Shown piece after piece: positions 17,860 through 26,759 of a stretch of DNA of 64,000 nucleotides (positions are counted from its first letter, which is position 1; each line of letters begins with the position of its first letter). Below the pieces are notes generated by a model that had not been told where the DNA came from, did not search any database, and saw only the letters and a list, made by a program, of their open reading frames with translations. Origin of the DNA: Bradyrhizobium murdochi (lineage in GTDB: Bacteria; Pseudomonadota; Alphaproteobacteria; Rhizobiales; Xanthobacteraceae); the NCBI RefSeq assembly GCF_000472965.1, contig NZ_AXAU01000015.1:1-64000 (forward strand). The letters run 5' to 3'. The position numbers were made by a program, and so were the translations under genes.

Positions 17860-19383
17860 ATGTTCGAGCTTTTGGGACATGGGCTGCTGACGGTGTTGCA
17901 GTGGAATTATCTCGTTCCGCTATTCGCCGGCACGCTCATTGGCATCATCGGCGGCGCGCTGCCGGGCGTCACCATCACGATGACGATCATCGTCATCCTG
18001 CCGTTCACCTATGGCCTCGATCCCTTGCAGGGGCTGGCCGCGATGACCGGCGTCTATGTCGGCGGCTCTGCCGGCGGCCTGGTTACCGCGTGTCTGCTTG
18101 GAATTCCGGGCACGCCCTCGGCGATCGCCACGACCTTCGATGGCTTTCCGATGGCGCGGGGTGGCGCGCCGGGCCGGGCGATCTGGCTCGGCGTGTGGTC
18201 GTCGTTGTTCGGCGGGCTGCTCGGCGGTCTTTTCCTGATCCTGGTAACCGGACCGCTCGCGGCCATCGCACTTCAGTTCGGACCGTGGGAGTATTTCTCG
18301 CTGTTCGTGCTGGCCATGGCAATGGTGGCCGGCCTGGCCGAGTCCTCATTCATCAAGGGCCTGCTGTCGACCGCCATTGGCCTCCTGATCACCGTCATCG
18401 GCACGGATCCGATCGGCAGCGTGCCGCGCTTCACCTTCGGGTCCGAGTTCATCAGCGGCGGCTTCCCGTTCCTGCCGGTGCTGATCGGGATCTTTGCGTT
18501 CGCGCAGATCATGTCTGACATCGAGAAGGCAGCAGTTCCAAAGACGCCGGAGGCCGTTCTGACCGCGCAGCCGAGTCTGCGGGTTTCCCACCTCAAGGTG
18601 ATCGGCGAAATCCTCAGCCGTCCGTTCCTGCTCTTGTGGTCGACGATCGTCGGTATCCTGATCGGCGTGCTGCCGGCGATCGGCGGCAGCGCTGCCAATA
18701 TGCTGGCCTACGACCAGGCGAAGAAGTTCTCGCGCCACCCCGAGCGTTTCGGCACAGGCGTCCCCGAGGGCATCATCGCTTCTGAGTCCTCCAACAATGC
18801 CAATGTCGGCGGCTCGCTGGTGACCATCATGGCGTTCGGCATCCCCGGCGACGCCGTGACCGCCGTCATGCTGGGCGCCATGACGATCCACGGCATCCAG
18901 TCGGGGCCGCTGTTCGTCTCGCAGCAACCCGCCCTCGCCTACGGTATCTACGCCGCATACATTTTGGCACACCTGCTGATGGTGCTGATCCTGGCCGCGG
19001 GCGCGCTATTCATGCTTCAGATCACCCGGGTCAGGCTCGCGGTGCTTGCGCCGGTCGTGCTGGTGCTTTGCGTAATCGGTGCTTACGCGCTCAACAACAC
19101 GATGCAGAGCGTCTATGTCCTGCTCATCTTTGGTGTGTTCGGCTATGCGCTGGTGAAGGGCGGATTTCCGCTGGCTCCGCTGATCCTCGGCCTCATCCTC
19201 GGCGACCAAATCGAGATCAACCTTATTCGGGCGATCATGACGGACGACAACCCGCTGCTGTTCTTCACGCGGCCGATTTCCGGCGCGTTACTGTTCTGTG
19301 CGGGGCTATCGGTCGCCCTGGCTGTCTGGCAGCACATGCGTCATCGGGCGCGAACCGCGCGTGAGGAAGCGCCCGACTTCTGA
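17860..19383 (+). CDS. tctA: Tripartite tricarboxylate transporter large membrane subunit TctA
   Basis: This 507-residue permease has about 12 membrane segments. Family landmarks are GIIGGALPGVTITMTIIVIL near the N-terminus, GIPGTPSAIATTFDG around residue 85, and the repeat-related block PEGIIASESSNNA then GIPGDAVTAVMLGA around residues 300-335. The inverted duplicate PG-containing motifs are both intact, so the carrier should work. It begins three bases after tctB, in one operon tctCBA. No regulator is encoded directly upstream; an AraC-type gene lies convergently just downstream. Confidence 0.93.
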   Translation: MFELLGHGLLTVLQWNYLVPLFAGTLIGIIGGALPGVTITMTIIVILPFTYGLDPLQGLAAMTGVYVGGSAGGLVTACLLGIPGTPSAIATTFDGFPMARGGAPGRAIWLGVWSSLFGGLLGGLFLILVTGPLAAIALQFGPWEYFSLFVLAMAMVAGLAESSFIKGLLSTAIGLLITVIGTDPIGSVPRFTFGSEFISGGFPFLPVLIGIFAFAQIMSDIEKAAVPKTPEAVLTAQPSLRVSHLKVIGEILSRPFLLLWSTIVGILIGVLPAIGGSAANMLAYDQAKKFSRHPERFGTGVPEGIIASESSNNANVGGSLVTIMAFGIPGDAVTAVMLGAMTIHGIQSGPLFVSQQPALAYGIYAAYILAHLLMVLILAAGALFMLQITRVRLAVLAPVVLVLCVIGAYALNNTMQSVYVLLIFGVFGYALVKGGFPLAPLILGLILGDQIEINLIRAIMTDDNPLLFFTRPISGALLFCAGLSVALAVWQHMRHRARTAREEAPDF

Positions 19384-19405
19384 CGCCCGAGTTCGACTTT
19401 GCGCT

Positions 19406-20230
19406 TCATGCAGCCCCACTACCAACTACGAGGCTTAGATTGCGTCTATATTGAAGAGGACTAACTCTCATTTCCGAGCGAAACATGAATATGAATGCTG
19501 ACGCCGAGGAATAGCCAAGGCGTAGTGCGATCTCCGTGATCGGAAGGTCGCTGCCCAACATTTCGATCGCCTTGAAAAGGCGCAGACGCTGACGCCAGGT
19601 GCGCAAGCTCATGCCGACTTCGCTCTCAAAGCGTCGAGTCAGCGTTCGCGGCGACATCCCGATCTCAAGCCCCCACTTGTCACTGTGACGGGGATTGGCG
19701 GGATCGGCATAGAGGCTCTCACAAAGTGCAAGCAAGGCCGGGTGTGTAGGCCATGGCAGGGCTCCCGAGATAGGCGTTGCCCGTCGCAACTGCTCGAGGA
19801 TGAGTGCGGTAACGCGGTCGGCGTAGTGACGATCTTCTTGTTTGAGCGATGCGGCCTCTATGATGAGTGCCCGCAGAAGCGTGGATACATGAATGACCGC
19901 CGTCCCGGAGGTCATTCCTTGGCTTGCGTCATCGGCTATCCAGAGGCTTCGGAATTCCGCGCCCATGAGGGAGCCGACCGAGTGTTTGGTACCGGGCGGC
20001 AGCCAGACGGCCTGTTCTGGGGAAATGACGAGACTTCTTCCGTCAGCGTTGACGGTGAGCGCGCCGGAAATCGCGTAGACGAGTTGATTCCAGGTGTGGC
20101 TGTGCTCGGCAAAGTAGCTTCTCGCAGGAAGCGACTGGACCCGGACGATCAGAGGCTCAGGTGATCCAAGACCTCGCGGGCTATCGAGTGGCTTCCAGCC
20201 AACGTTTTTGCGCGATTTGTGACGTTTCAT
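19406..20230 (-). CDS. AraC-family regulator with cupin sensor domain
   Basis: This 274-residue regulator has an N-terminal cupin-like sensor: HSHTWNQLVYAISGALTVN, then WLPPGTKHSV with the second metal/ligand His. The C-terminal AraC DNA-binding domain has two helix-turn-helix units: GMSPRTLTRRFESEVGMSL and then ITEIALRLGYSSASAFIFMF. Its layout fits regulators that respond to small organic molecules. It is divergent from the MFS gene with ~120 bases between them, a typical arrangement for controlling the 20351-24624 operon; control of tctCBA is also possible. ATG at 20230 is used; a GTG at 20263 would add 11 residues. Neither has a strong ribosome site. Confidence 0.85.
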   Translation of the reverse strand: MKRHKSRKNVGWKPLDSPRGLGSPEPLIVRVQSLPARSYFAEHSHTWNQLVYAISGALTVNADGRSLVISPEQAVWLPPGTKHSVGSLMGAEFRSLWIADDASQGMTSGTAVIHVSTLLRALIIEAASLKQEDRHYADRVTALILEQLRRATPISGALPWPTHPALLALCESLYADPANPRHSDKWGLEIGMSPRTLTRRFESEVGMSLRTWRQRLRLFKAIEMLGSDLPITEIALRLGYSSASAFIFMFRSEMRVSPLQYRRNLSLVVGSGAA

Positions 20231-20350
20231 CGATATAAATTGGCATTTTGTAGAGGGAAACACCAGTGCTTTGTTCTTAGGCTAGCCGGATCTACGACGA
20301 TGCCGAGCTTGATCGCGGGACATCTCATTGACTGGCGGAGCAGTCGCAGC

Positions 20351-21571
20351 ATGAACTTCAATTTTCCCGCGCTCAACCATGAGGCGGCGACAGCCGTTCG
20401 CCGAGAGCGCAGCAATGTCGTAAGGCTTGCCGTCGCTCAGGCTCTCGCGGGCGCCAATTCTACGGTCGTCTACGCAATCGGAGCTGTCGTTGGCGACATA
20501 CTGGCGCCCAGCAGGACGCTGGCGACGCTGCCGGTTTCCGTTTTTGTCGTCGGCATGGCCCTCTGCACCCTACCGGCGGGCGCCGTCGCCGAACGGTATG
20601 GCCGGCGTACGACTTTCCTGCTCGGTGCGGGCAGCGGCATCCTCGCGGGCTTGATCGCGTTTCTTGCGGTCCTGCAGGCCTCGTTTCCGCTGTTCTGCAT
20701 GTCGACCTTTTTCGGGGGCGCCTACGCCGCCGTGGTGCTCTCCTTCCGCTTTGCCGCTGCCGATTGCGCGGCGCCGGAACGGCGGCCCCGTGCTCTTTCC
20801 GCTGTGATGGCCGGCGGTGTATTCGCTGGTGTGATAGGTCCGCAACTTGTGACGCACACCATGAACCTGTGGGGGCCTTACCTCTTCGCTGCGACGTTTA
20901 TTGGCCAAGCGGCGCTTGCGGCTTTCTCCGCAGTCATCCTGGCGGGCGTTCAGCTTCCTCGGCCAACTGCAACTGAGCGAGGCGCCGGAAGGCCGCTCGC
21001 TGTGATCGCCTACCAGCCGCGTTTCATCCTGGCAGTGATCTGTGGGGTCGTTTCCTACCTGCTCATGAATTTCATCATGACGGCAGCCCCGCTGGCGATG
21101 AAATTCTGCGGCTTGTCCCAGGAGTCAGCCAATCTTGGTCTGCAGTGGCACGCCATCGCGATGTACACTCCTAGCTTTTGGACAGGACGCCTTATCACGC
21201 GATTCGGTTCATCCGCTGTCGTCGCCGTCGGGCTGGCGCTCATCGCTGGCTCATCGTCGGTTGGTCTGCTCGGCATCGACGTCGGGCATTTCTGGGTGAC
21301 GCTGATCTTGCTCGGGATCGGCTGGAATTTCGGCTTCATTGGCGCTTCGGCCATGGTTCTGGAATGCCATCGTCCCGAGGAAAAGGCACGGGTCCAATCG
21401 CTTAATGACTTCGTCGTCTTCGGCACGATGACGGTCGGTTCATTCCTCTCCGGCGGGCTGCTGTCGTCCTTCGGCTGGTCGACCGTCTTGGTTCTGTCGT
21501 TCGTACCACTACTGATCGCGTTGTTGGCGCTAATTGGGTTTTCGTGTCGAGGCGACCTACAGCGAACCTGA
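20351..21571 (+). CDS. Major facilitator superfamily transporter
   Basis: This 406-residue protein has about 12 membrane segments. The MFS loop 2-3 motif is seen in GAVAERYGRRTTFLLGAGSG, and a long central loop with PERRPRALS splits the halves. It probably exports or imports a small molecule by proton coupling. ATG at 20351 is chosen because GCGGAG lies ten bases upstream and the protein starts just before the first membrane span; in-frame ATG at 20300 is possible. It is the first gene of an apparent operon with the GrdB-like, TPR and cupin genes. Substrate unknown. Confidence 0.85.
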   Translation: MNFNFPALNHEAATAVRRERSNVVRLAVAQALAGANSTVVYAIGAVVGDILAPSRTLATLPVSVFVVGMALCTLPAGAVAERYGRRTTFLLGAGSGILAGLIAFLAVLQASFPLFCMSTFFGGAYAAVVLSFRFAAADCAAPERRPRALSAVMAGGVFAGVIGPQLVTHTMNLWGPYLFAATFIGQAALAAFSAVILAGVQLPRPTATERGAGRPLAVIAYQPRFILAVICGVVSYLLMNFIMTAAPLAMKFCGLSQESANLGLQWHAIAMYTPSFWTGRLITRFGSSAVVAVGLALIAGSSSVGLLGIDVGHFWVTLILLGIGWNFGFIGASAMVLECHRPEEKARVQSLNDFVVFGTMTVGSFLSGGLLSSFGWSTVLVLSFVPLLIALLALIGFSCRGDLQRT

Positions 21572-21653
21572 CCAGCACGGCGCTTGCCGCCTTGCCAATA
21601 CAAAGTGTTCAAGCCAGCCGGCTTGCGCAAGAAACGTTTCGAGGAGATGCGAC

Positions 21654-22529
21654 ATGAACGAAGCAGACGCCCCAGTGCAATATATGGAGCGAACGCGCCG
21701 CTATTACCGTGCTCTCGGTTACGCCAACGACTATGTCTGGGCGAGCTTTGATGATGTCCCCTTCACCCGGCCGGCCAAGCCACTGTCGGAGCTGCGCATC
21801 GCACTGATTACCACGGCTAGTCCGCTGGACTTTGATGGGGTGAAGCGGGTGTGGTCAGGCGTCGTTTCGCCGCCGCCGGAGAAGCTGTTTACCGACAATG
21901 TTGCGTGGGAGAAGGAATCGACCCACACCAATGACCGGGCCAGCTTTTTGCCGATAGAAGCCGCTTTCGAATTAGTCGCCGAGGGAGTCATCGCCGGACT
22001 GACCCCGCGTTTTCACGGCGCGCCAACAGAATACAGCCAGCGAAAAACGGTGACCAAGGATGCGCCCGAAATCCTGGCGCGCGTTCGACAGGATGGAGCG
22101 GATGCTGCAATCCTTTGCCCCCTTTGCCCCGTTTGTCACCAGACCGTGAGCCTGGTGGCGCGTCACCTCGAAGCGAATGGAATTCCGACCGTCATTGTCG
22201 GTTCGGCGCTGGACGTTGTCGAGCATTGCGGCGTTCCACGGTTCTACTTCACGGATTTTCCGCTGGGCAATCCGTGCGGGCATCCTTGGCGACCCGACAT
22301 GCAGCGTAAGATCGTACGCGAGGCGCTCGCCCTTTTTGAGACATCGAAGGTGCCGCGAACAACTGTCAAGGCGCCATTTGCCTGGAACGAAGAAGGAGCG
22401 GTCTGGCGGGCACGATACGGGCGAGTCACCCCCGCAGATCGAGAGCGACTGCTCAAACTAGGCGATGAGCGGCGCCGTAAGCAGGCGCAATCCAAGCAGG
22501 CGGCTGCCAATAGAGAGTTATCCGAATGA
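21654..22529 (+). CDS. Glycine/sarcosine/betaine reductase selenoprotein B-like protein (Cys form)
   Basis: This 291-residue protein resembles the GrdB family, the substrate-specific subunit of anaerobic glycine/sarcosine/betaine reductases. The N-terminal part has RIALITTASP and the C-terminal region has FYFTDFPLGNPCGHPWRPDMQ. The key motif CPLCPVC (Cys155, Cys158, Cys161) has the spacing of the Sec-x-x-Cys-x-x-Cys motif of GrdB, with Cys155 at the selenocysteine place. No in-frame TGA is present, so no selenium is needed. No GrdA or GrdC partner is encoded here. ATG at 21654 follows GAGGAG. Its stop overlaps the TPR gene by four bases. The substrate and chemistry are unknown; a redox or reductive C-N cleavage role is inference. 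Confidence 0.75.
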   Translation: MNEADAPVQYMERTRRYYRALGYANDYVWASFDDVPFTRPAKPLSELRIALITTASPLDFDGVKRVWSGVVSPPPEKLFTDNVAWEKESTHTNDRASFLPIEAAFELVAEGVIAGLTPRFHGAPTEYSQRKTVTKDAPEILARVRQDGADAAILCPLCPVCHQTVSLVARHLEANGIPTVIVGSALDVVEHCGVPRFYFTDFPLGNPCGHPWRPDMQRKIVREALALFETSKVPRTTVKAPFAWNEEGAVWRARYGRVTPADRERLLKLGDERRRKQAQSKQAAANRELSE

Positions 22530-23836
22530 CTGCGAACTCGATGAGAAATTTCGTGAGCGCTTTTGAAGACCGATACGGGAACACGTTGAGCACAAGCTCC
22601 AGCAATGCCCGAGACGCTTATATCGTCGGCGTTGACAAGCTGTTATCGGCTGGCTGGGGCATTGATCAAGCTTTCCGTGAGGCGATCGCGGCCGATGAAA
22701 ATTTTGCCCTTGCGCACATCGCGCTTGCGCGGAGCTTGCAGATTCTCGGTCGGGGCCACGAAGCAAAAGATCCGCTCGAACGCGCGTTGGCACTCGCCCC
22801 AGCTACGACAGCGCGCGAGCAAAGTCATATTGCGATCTTTGCCAAAATCCTGGGCGGTCGGGGCGCTGAAGCTGTTTCGATGATAACCGAACACATCAAG
22901 GACTGGCCCCGCGACGCCATGGTGCTGGCGCCGGCCACCGGTGTTTTCGGTCTGATCGGCTTCTCCGGTAAATCCGGGCGCGAGGTCGAGCAGCTAGCAC
23001 TGCTGGAGCCGCTGGCCACGCACTATGACGATGACTGGTGGTTTCGAACGGTGCTCGCGTTTGCCGAAATCGAACTGCATAAGCTCGATAGTGGTTTCAA
23101 GAATATCGAGGCCGCACTTCGCGGCTTTCCTCGCAATGCACACGCTGCGCATATCAAGGCTCACATGTTCTACGAGAAGGGGCAGCGCGAAGAAGGGCTC
23201 GCCTATCTCGACCAATGGAATGCCGCCTACCCGCGAGAGGGACAACTGCATTGCCATATAAGCTGGCATCTTGCCCTCTGGTCGTTGGAGACCGGCAGGC
23301 GCGATCAGGCATGGAAGATCTATCGCGAAGCGCTGCATCCGGGCGGTTCGTGGGGACCGCAGATAAATGTCCTCACCGACTGCGCTTCGTTCCTTGCACG
23401 GGCCGAGATGGCAGGTGAGCCGCGATCTCCGGAATTGTGGGAAGAAATCAGCCAGTATGCGGCGAAATGGTTTCCCAATTCAGGGATCATCTTTGCCGAT
23501 ATACACAGCGCACTTGCCTTTGCAATGGCTGGCGATGCCGAGGCACTTGCGAGGATGATCGAGAACCCAAAGGGTCCCGCTGCGGACATTCTGGTACCGA
23601 TTGCGCGCGGCTTCGACGGTTTAGCGAGGGGTGACTGGACACGGGTCGTCGATGAACTAGATCCGGTTTTGCACGCCCATGAAAGGGTCGGAGGTAGTCG
23701 CGCGCAGCGCGACCTCCTGGAATATTCCGTGACCTGCGCCTTGCTGCGCAGTGGTCGCGCCGACGAAGCGCGGCGCCTGATAACGTTGCGACGACCTCAG
23801 AATGCAGCGAGCGGACTTCCGCTCGCCGGAATCTAG
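22526..23836 (+). CDS. TTC38-like tetratricopeptide repeat protein
   Basis: This 436-residue cytoplasmic protein is built of helical repeats resembling the TTC38 family. Recognisable repeat units include FREAIAADENFALAHIALAR at ~52-71 and units ending EAALRGFPRNAHAAHI (~195-210) and YLDQWNAAYP (~232). No signal peptide or catalytic motif is visible. It is translationally coupled (ATGA overlap) to the GrdB-like gene, so the two products are probably made in fixed ratio and may interact. TTC38-like proteins are reported beside metabolic enzymes in many proteobacteria without known function. Confidence 0.75.
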   Translation: MTANSMRNFVSAFEDRYGNTLSTSSSNARDAYIVGVDKLLSAGWGIDQAFREAIAADENFALAHIALARSLQILGRGHEAKDPLERALALAPATTAREQSHIAIFAKILGGRGAEAVSMITEHIKDWPRDAMVLAPATGVFGLIGFSGKSGREVEQLALLEPLATHYDDDWWFRTVLAFAEIELHKLDSGFKNIEAALRGFPRNAHAAHIKAHMFYEKGQREEGLAYLDQWNAAYPREGQLHCHISWHLALWSLETGRRDQAWKIYREALHPGGSWGPQINVLTDCASFLARAEMAGEPRSPELWEEISQYAAKWFPNSGIIFADIHSALAFAMAGDAEALARMIENPKGPAADILVPIARGFDGLARGDWTRVVDELDPVLHAHERVGGSRAQRDLLEYSVTCALLRSGRADEARRLITLRRPQNAASGLPLAGI

Positions 23837-23931
23837 AGCGGACCCACTACAGCCAGGCGCGAGCAACGGCGAAAGAGCCGAGGTAGTGGAGCGCCAAACC
23901 TTGTATAGTGCTACGATGAGGGAGAGCAGCG

Positions 23932-24624
23932 ATGCGCATTAACGATGACCTATCAAAGCCAGTTTTCGTTCATGCCGCGAAAATGGACTGGGTAGCCAGT
24001 CCGTCGGCCGGCGTTGATCGGCGCATGCTGTTCCGCATTGGCGGGGAAGTGGCGCGCGCCACATCGATTGTGCGTTATGCTCCCGGCAGCATCTTCCCGC
24101 GTCATACGCATAGCGGTGGAGAGGAAATTGTCGTCCTGGAAGGCACCTTTCAGGACGAGCATGGCGATTACCCCGCAGGCACCTATTTTCGTAATCCTCC
24201 GGGCACGTCGCACGTCCCCGCCTCGAAGGATGGCTGCACCATTTTCGTCAGGCTATGGCAGTTCCGTGATGCGGACCAGATTCAGATCGTGCGTCGACCA
24301 GGTCAGGGAGAACAGGTCGAGCCGCGGCCTGGCGCAATGAAAGCAACCGTCCTGTTCGAGGATGGGCATGAGGAGGTGCGTCTGGAACAATGGGCGCCAA
24401 GTGAAACCATCAGGGTTGCGAACACGCGCGGGTTGGAGTTTTTCGTTCTATCGGGGGAACTGATAATCGGGAACGAAGCGCTGGAGCCGCAGAGCTGGGG
24501 CCGCCTGCCCGCCGGCGTCGACCTGAACGTGAGAGTTGGTTCGCAAGGTGCGAAAATCTGGACGAAAGAGGCGCCGCTGCTGCATCCGGATGTCAGTCGG
24601 CTGCCCGGCAATCCAGCAGCCTAA
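23932..24624 (+). CDS. ChrR-like double cupin protein
   Basis: This 230-residue protein consists of two small cupin domains. The first carries PRHTHSGGEEIVVLEG (His58, His60, Glu64) and His94 in PPGTSH, a complete metal-binding set. The second (~150-215) has a degenerate cupin barrel without the His cluster. This resembles the ChrR cupin-like family, named after the anti-sigma factor that senses singlet oxygen, but no N-terminal zinc anti-sigma domain is present, so an enzyme or small-molecule binder is more likely. It lies 95 bases after the TPR gene on the same strand and is plausibly part of that operon. Confidence 0.8.
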   Translation: MRINDDLSKPVFVHAAKMDWVASPSAGVDRRMLFRIGGEVARATSIVRYAPGSIFPRHTHSGGEEIVVLEGTFQDEHGDYPAGTYFRNPPGTSHVPASKDGCTIFVRLWQFRDADQIQIVRRPGQGEQVEPRPGAMKATVLFEDGHEEVRLEQWAPSETIRVANTRGLEFFVLSGELIIGNEALEPQSWGRLPAGVDLNVRVGSQGAKIWTKEAPLLHPDVSRLPGNPAA

Positions 24625-24645
24625 CCGACCGGGAACAACAAAATA

Positions 24646-24676
24646 GGAAAAGCTCCTCGCCGAATTGAGCTCTTCC
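24646..24676. terminator. Possible bidirectional terminator hairpin
   Basis: Arms GGAAAAGCTC (24646-24655) and GAGCTCTTCC (24667-24676) pair at nine of ten positions with an 11-base loop. The hairpin lies exactly between the convergent cupin and kup genes. The stem is not GC-rich and the T-tract is poor, so it may be weak. Confidence 0.35.
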
Positions 24677-26602
24677 CTAGATCGTCACCTGCGTTCCCAC
24701 CTCCACCACGCGCCCGGTCGGGATCTGGAAATAGTCGGTGGCGTCGTTGGCGGCGCGGCTGAGGCGGATGAACAGCAAATCCTGCCAGCGCGGCATACCG
24801 GAATGGGCGGCGGGTTTGAGCGCGCGGCGGGACAGGAAGAACGATGTCGACATGATGTCGAACTGCCAGCCGAGCTTGCGGGCGATCGCCAGCGTCTTTG
24901 GCACGTTGGGCGATTCCATGAAGCCGAACCGCAGCGTCACCCGGGAGAAGGTCTCGCTGAGCTGCTCCATCCGCACCCGCTCGGCATCGTCGATCCGTGG
25001 GCTGGGCGCGGTCTCGATGGTGAGGATGACATTCTTCTCATGCAGCACCTTGTAGTGCTTCAGGCTGTGCATCAGCGCCGTCGGCGCGCATTCGGGGTCG
25101 GAGGTCAGGAACACGGCCGTGCCGGGGACCCGTTGCGGCGGACGCTTCTCCAACATCGCGACCAGTTCGGCTAGCGGGAATTCCAGCTTGCGCGATTTCT
25201 CGAACAGCAGCCGGCTGCCGCGGCGCCACGTGTACATCAGGAGCATCACGATGCCGCCGAGCGCGAGCGGCACCCAGCCGCCCTCGAGCACTTTCAACAG
25301 ATTGGCGGCGAGGAAGGTGATGTCGAGAAACAGGAACGGGGCGATCAGGGCGGCGGCCGCGATCGGCGACCATTTCCAGACGCGCCAGACCACGACAAAA
25401 CCCATCATGGCCGTCACCACCATCGTGCCGGTCACGGAGATTCCGTAAGCCGAGGCCAGCCCGCTCGACGAGCGGAACAGGACCACCAGCAAAATCACCG
25501 CAACGAACAGCAGCAGGTTGATGCGCGGGATATAGATCTGACCGGAATGCGCTTCCGAGGTATGGCGGATTTCGAACCGCGGCAGCAGCCCGAGCTGGAT
25601 CGCCTGGCGCGTCAGCGAGTAGGCGCCGGTGATGACGGCCTGGCTCGCGATCACGGTCGCCGCTGTCGCAAGCGCCACCATCGGGATCAAGGCCCAGTCC
25701 GGGAACATCAGGAAGAACGGGTTTTCAATCGCCTTGGGGTCGGCGATCAACAGCGCGCCCTGCCCCAGATAATTGATCGCCAGCGACGGCAGCACGATGA
25801 AGAGCCAGGCGGTCTGGATCGGCCGCTTACCGAAATGGCCGAGATCGGCATAGAGCGCTTCCGCTCCGGTGACGGCAAGAAACACCGCACCGAGCGTGAT
25901 GAAACCGATCATGCCGTGATGAAGCATGAAGGACACGGCGTAGAGTGGATTGAGTGCCTGCAGCACTTCGGGATGCCGCATGATCTGCGGCACGGCTGCC
26001 ACCGCAATGACAGCGAACCAGACGCACATCACCGGTCCGAAGAACGCGGCGACGCGCGCGGTGCCGCGGGATTGCACGGCAAACAGCGCCACCAGAATGA
26101 TCACCGTCAGCGGCACGACATAGTGCTCGAAGGTGACGGTGACGAGCTTGATGCCTTCGATCGCCGACAACACCGACAGCGCCGGCGTAAGAACCGCGTC
26201 GCCGTAAAACAGCGCACCGGAGATGATGCCGAGCAGCACGATCGCCGCCCCGCCCTTGCCGACCGCGCGCTGCGCCAGTGCCATCAGTGCCAGCGTTCCG
26301 CCCTCGCCATTGTTGTCGGCGCGCAAGAGGATGACGACATATTTCAGCGTCACCACCACGATCAATGCCCACAGGATCAGCGAGAGCACGCCGAGCACGG
26401 CCTGTGGCGTGGCAGCGGTCGAGGCCTCGCTGGCGGCGACCACCGCCTCGCGCAGCGCGTACAAGGGGCTGGTGCCGATGTCGCCATAGACGACGCCGAT
26501 GCTGCCGAGCATCAGCGCCTTGAAGGTGGCGGTGGAATGCGCTTCGCCATGACCATTGGCCGCGGGCGTTTCCGCCGCGGGGATCGCAAACTGGACTGAC
26601 AT
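24677..26602 (-). CDS. kup: KUP-family potassium transporter (copy 1)
   Basis: This 641-residue low-affinity potassium uptake protein of the KUP/HAK/KT family has about 12 membrane segments followed by a cytoplasmic C-terminal domain of ~170 residues. The family block [20 protein letters not shown] lies at ~32-51, with [17 protein letters not shown] near 95 and [17 protein letters not shown] near 135. It is the downstream member of a tandem pair; the C-terminal end ([17 protein letters not shown]) is identical to that of the second copy, showing duplication. The two are ~157 bases apart. Confidence 0.93.
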   Translation of the reverse strand: MSVQFAIPAAETPAANGHGEAHSTATFKALMLGSIGVVYGDIGTSPLYALREAVVAASEASTAATPQAVLGVLSLILWALIVVVTLKYVVILLRADNNGEGGTLALMALAQRAVGKGGAAIVLLGIISGALFYGDAVLTPALSVLSAIEGIKLVTVTFEHYVVPLTVIILVALFAVQSRGTARVAAFFGPVMCVWFAVIAVAAVPQIMRHPEVLQALNPLYAVSFMLHHGMIGFITLGAVFLAVTGAEALYADLGHFGKRPIQTAWLFIVLPSLAINYLGQGALLIADPKAIENPFFLMFPDWALIPMVALATAATVIASQAVITGAYSLTRQAIQLGLLPRFEIRHTSEAHSGQIYIPRINLLLFVAVILLVVLFRSSSGLASAYGISVTGTMVVTAMMGFVVVWRVWKWSPIAAAALIAPFLFLDITFLAANLLKVLEGGWVPLALGGIVMLLMYTWRRGSRLLFEKSRKLEFPLAELVAMLEKRPPQRVPGTAVFLTSDPECAPTALMHSLKHYKVLHEKNVILTIETAPSPRIDDAERVRMEQLSETFSRVTLRFGFMESPNVPKTLAIARKLGWQFDIMSTSFFLSRRALKPAAHSGMPRWQDLLFIRLSRAANDATDYFQIPTGRVVEVGTQVTI

Positions 26603-26759
26603 GAGATGGGGGGCCTCGGTTCCTTACCGCACTGCACAAGTGCAGAAGCGCAGCCCTATACTCCCGGGACGAATGGACCGGTTAGCCGGAATCCAGGCCT
26701 CCGGTATGCGCCTTCTGCATAGATGGCGGCAACGGCTGCGGCCAGTTTTCCATCTGAAA

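Noticed and set aside
21654-22529. A selenocysteine (TGA) codon in the GrdB-like gene
   Set aside because: The frame is fully open and the motif is encoded by three ordinary Cys codons; no SECIS is needed.
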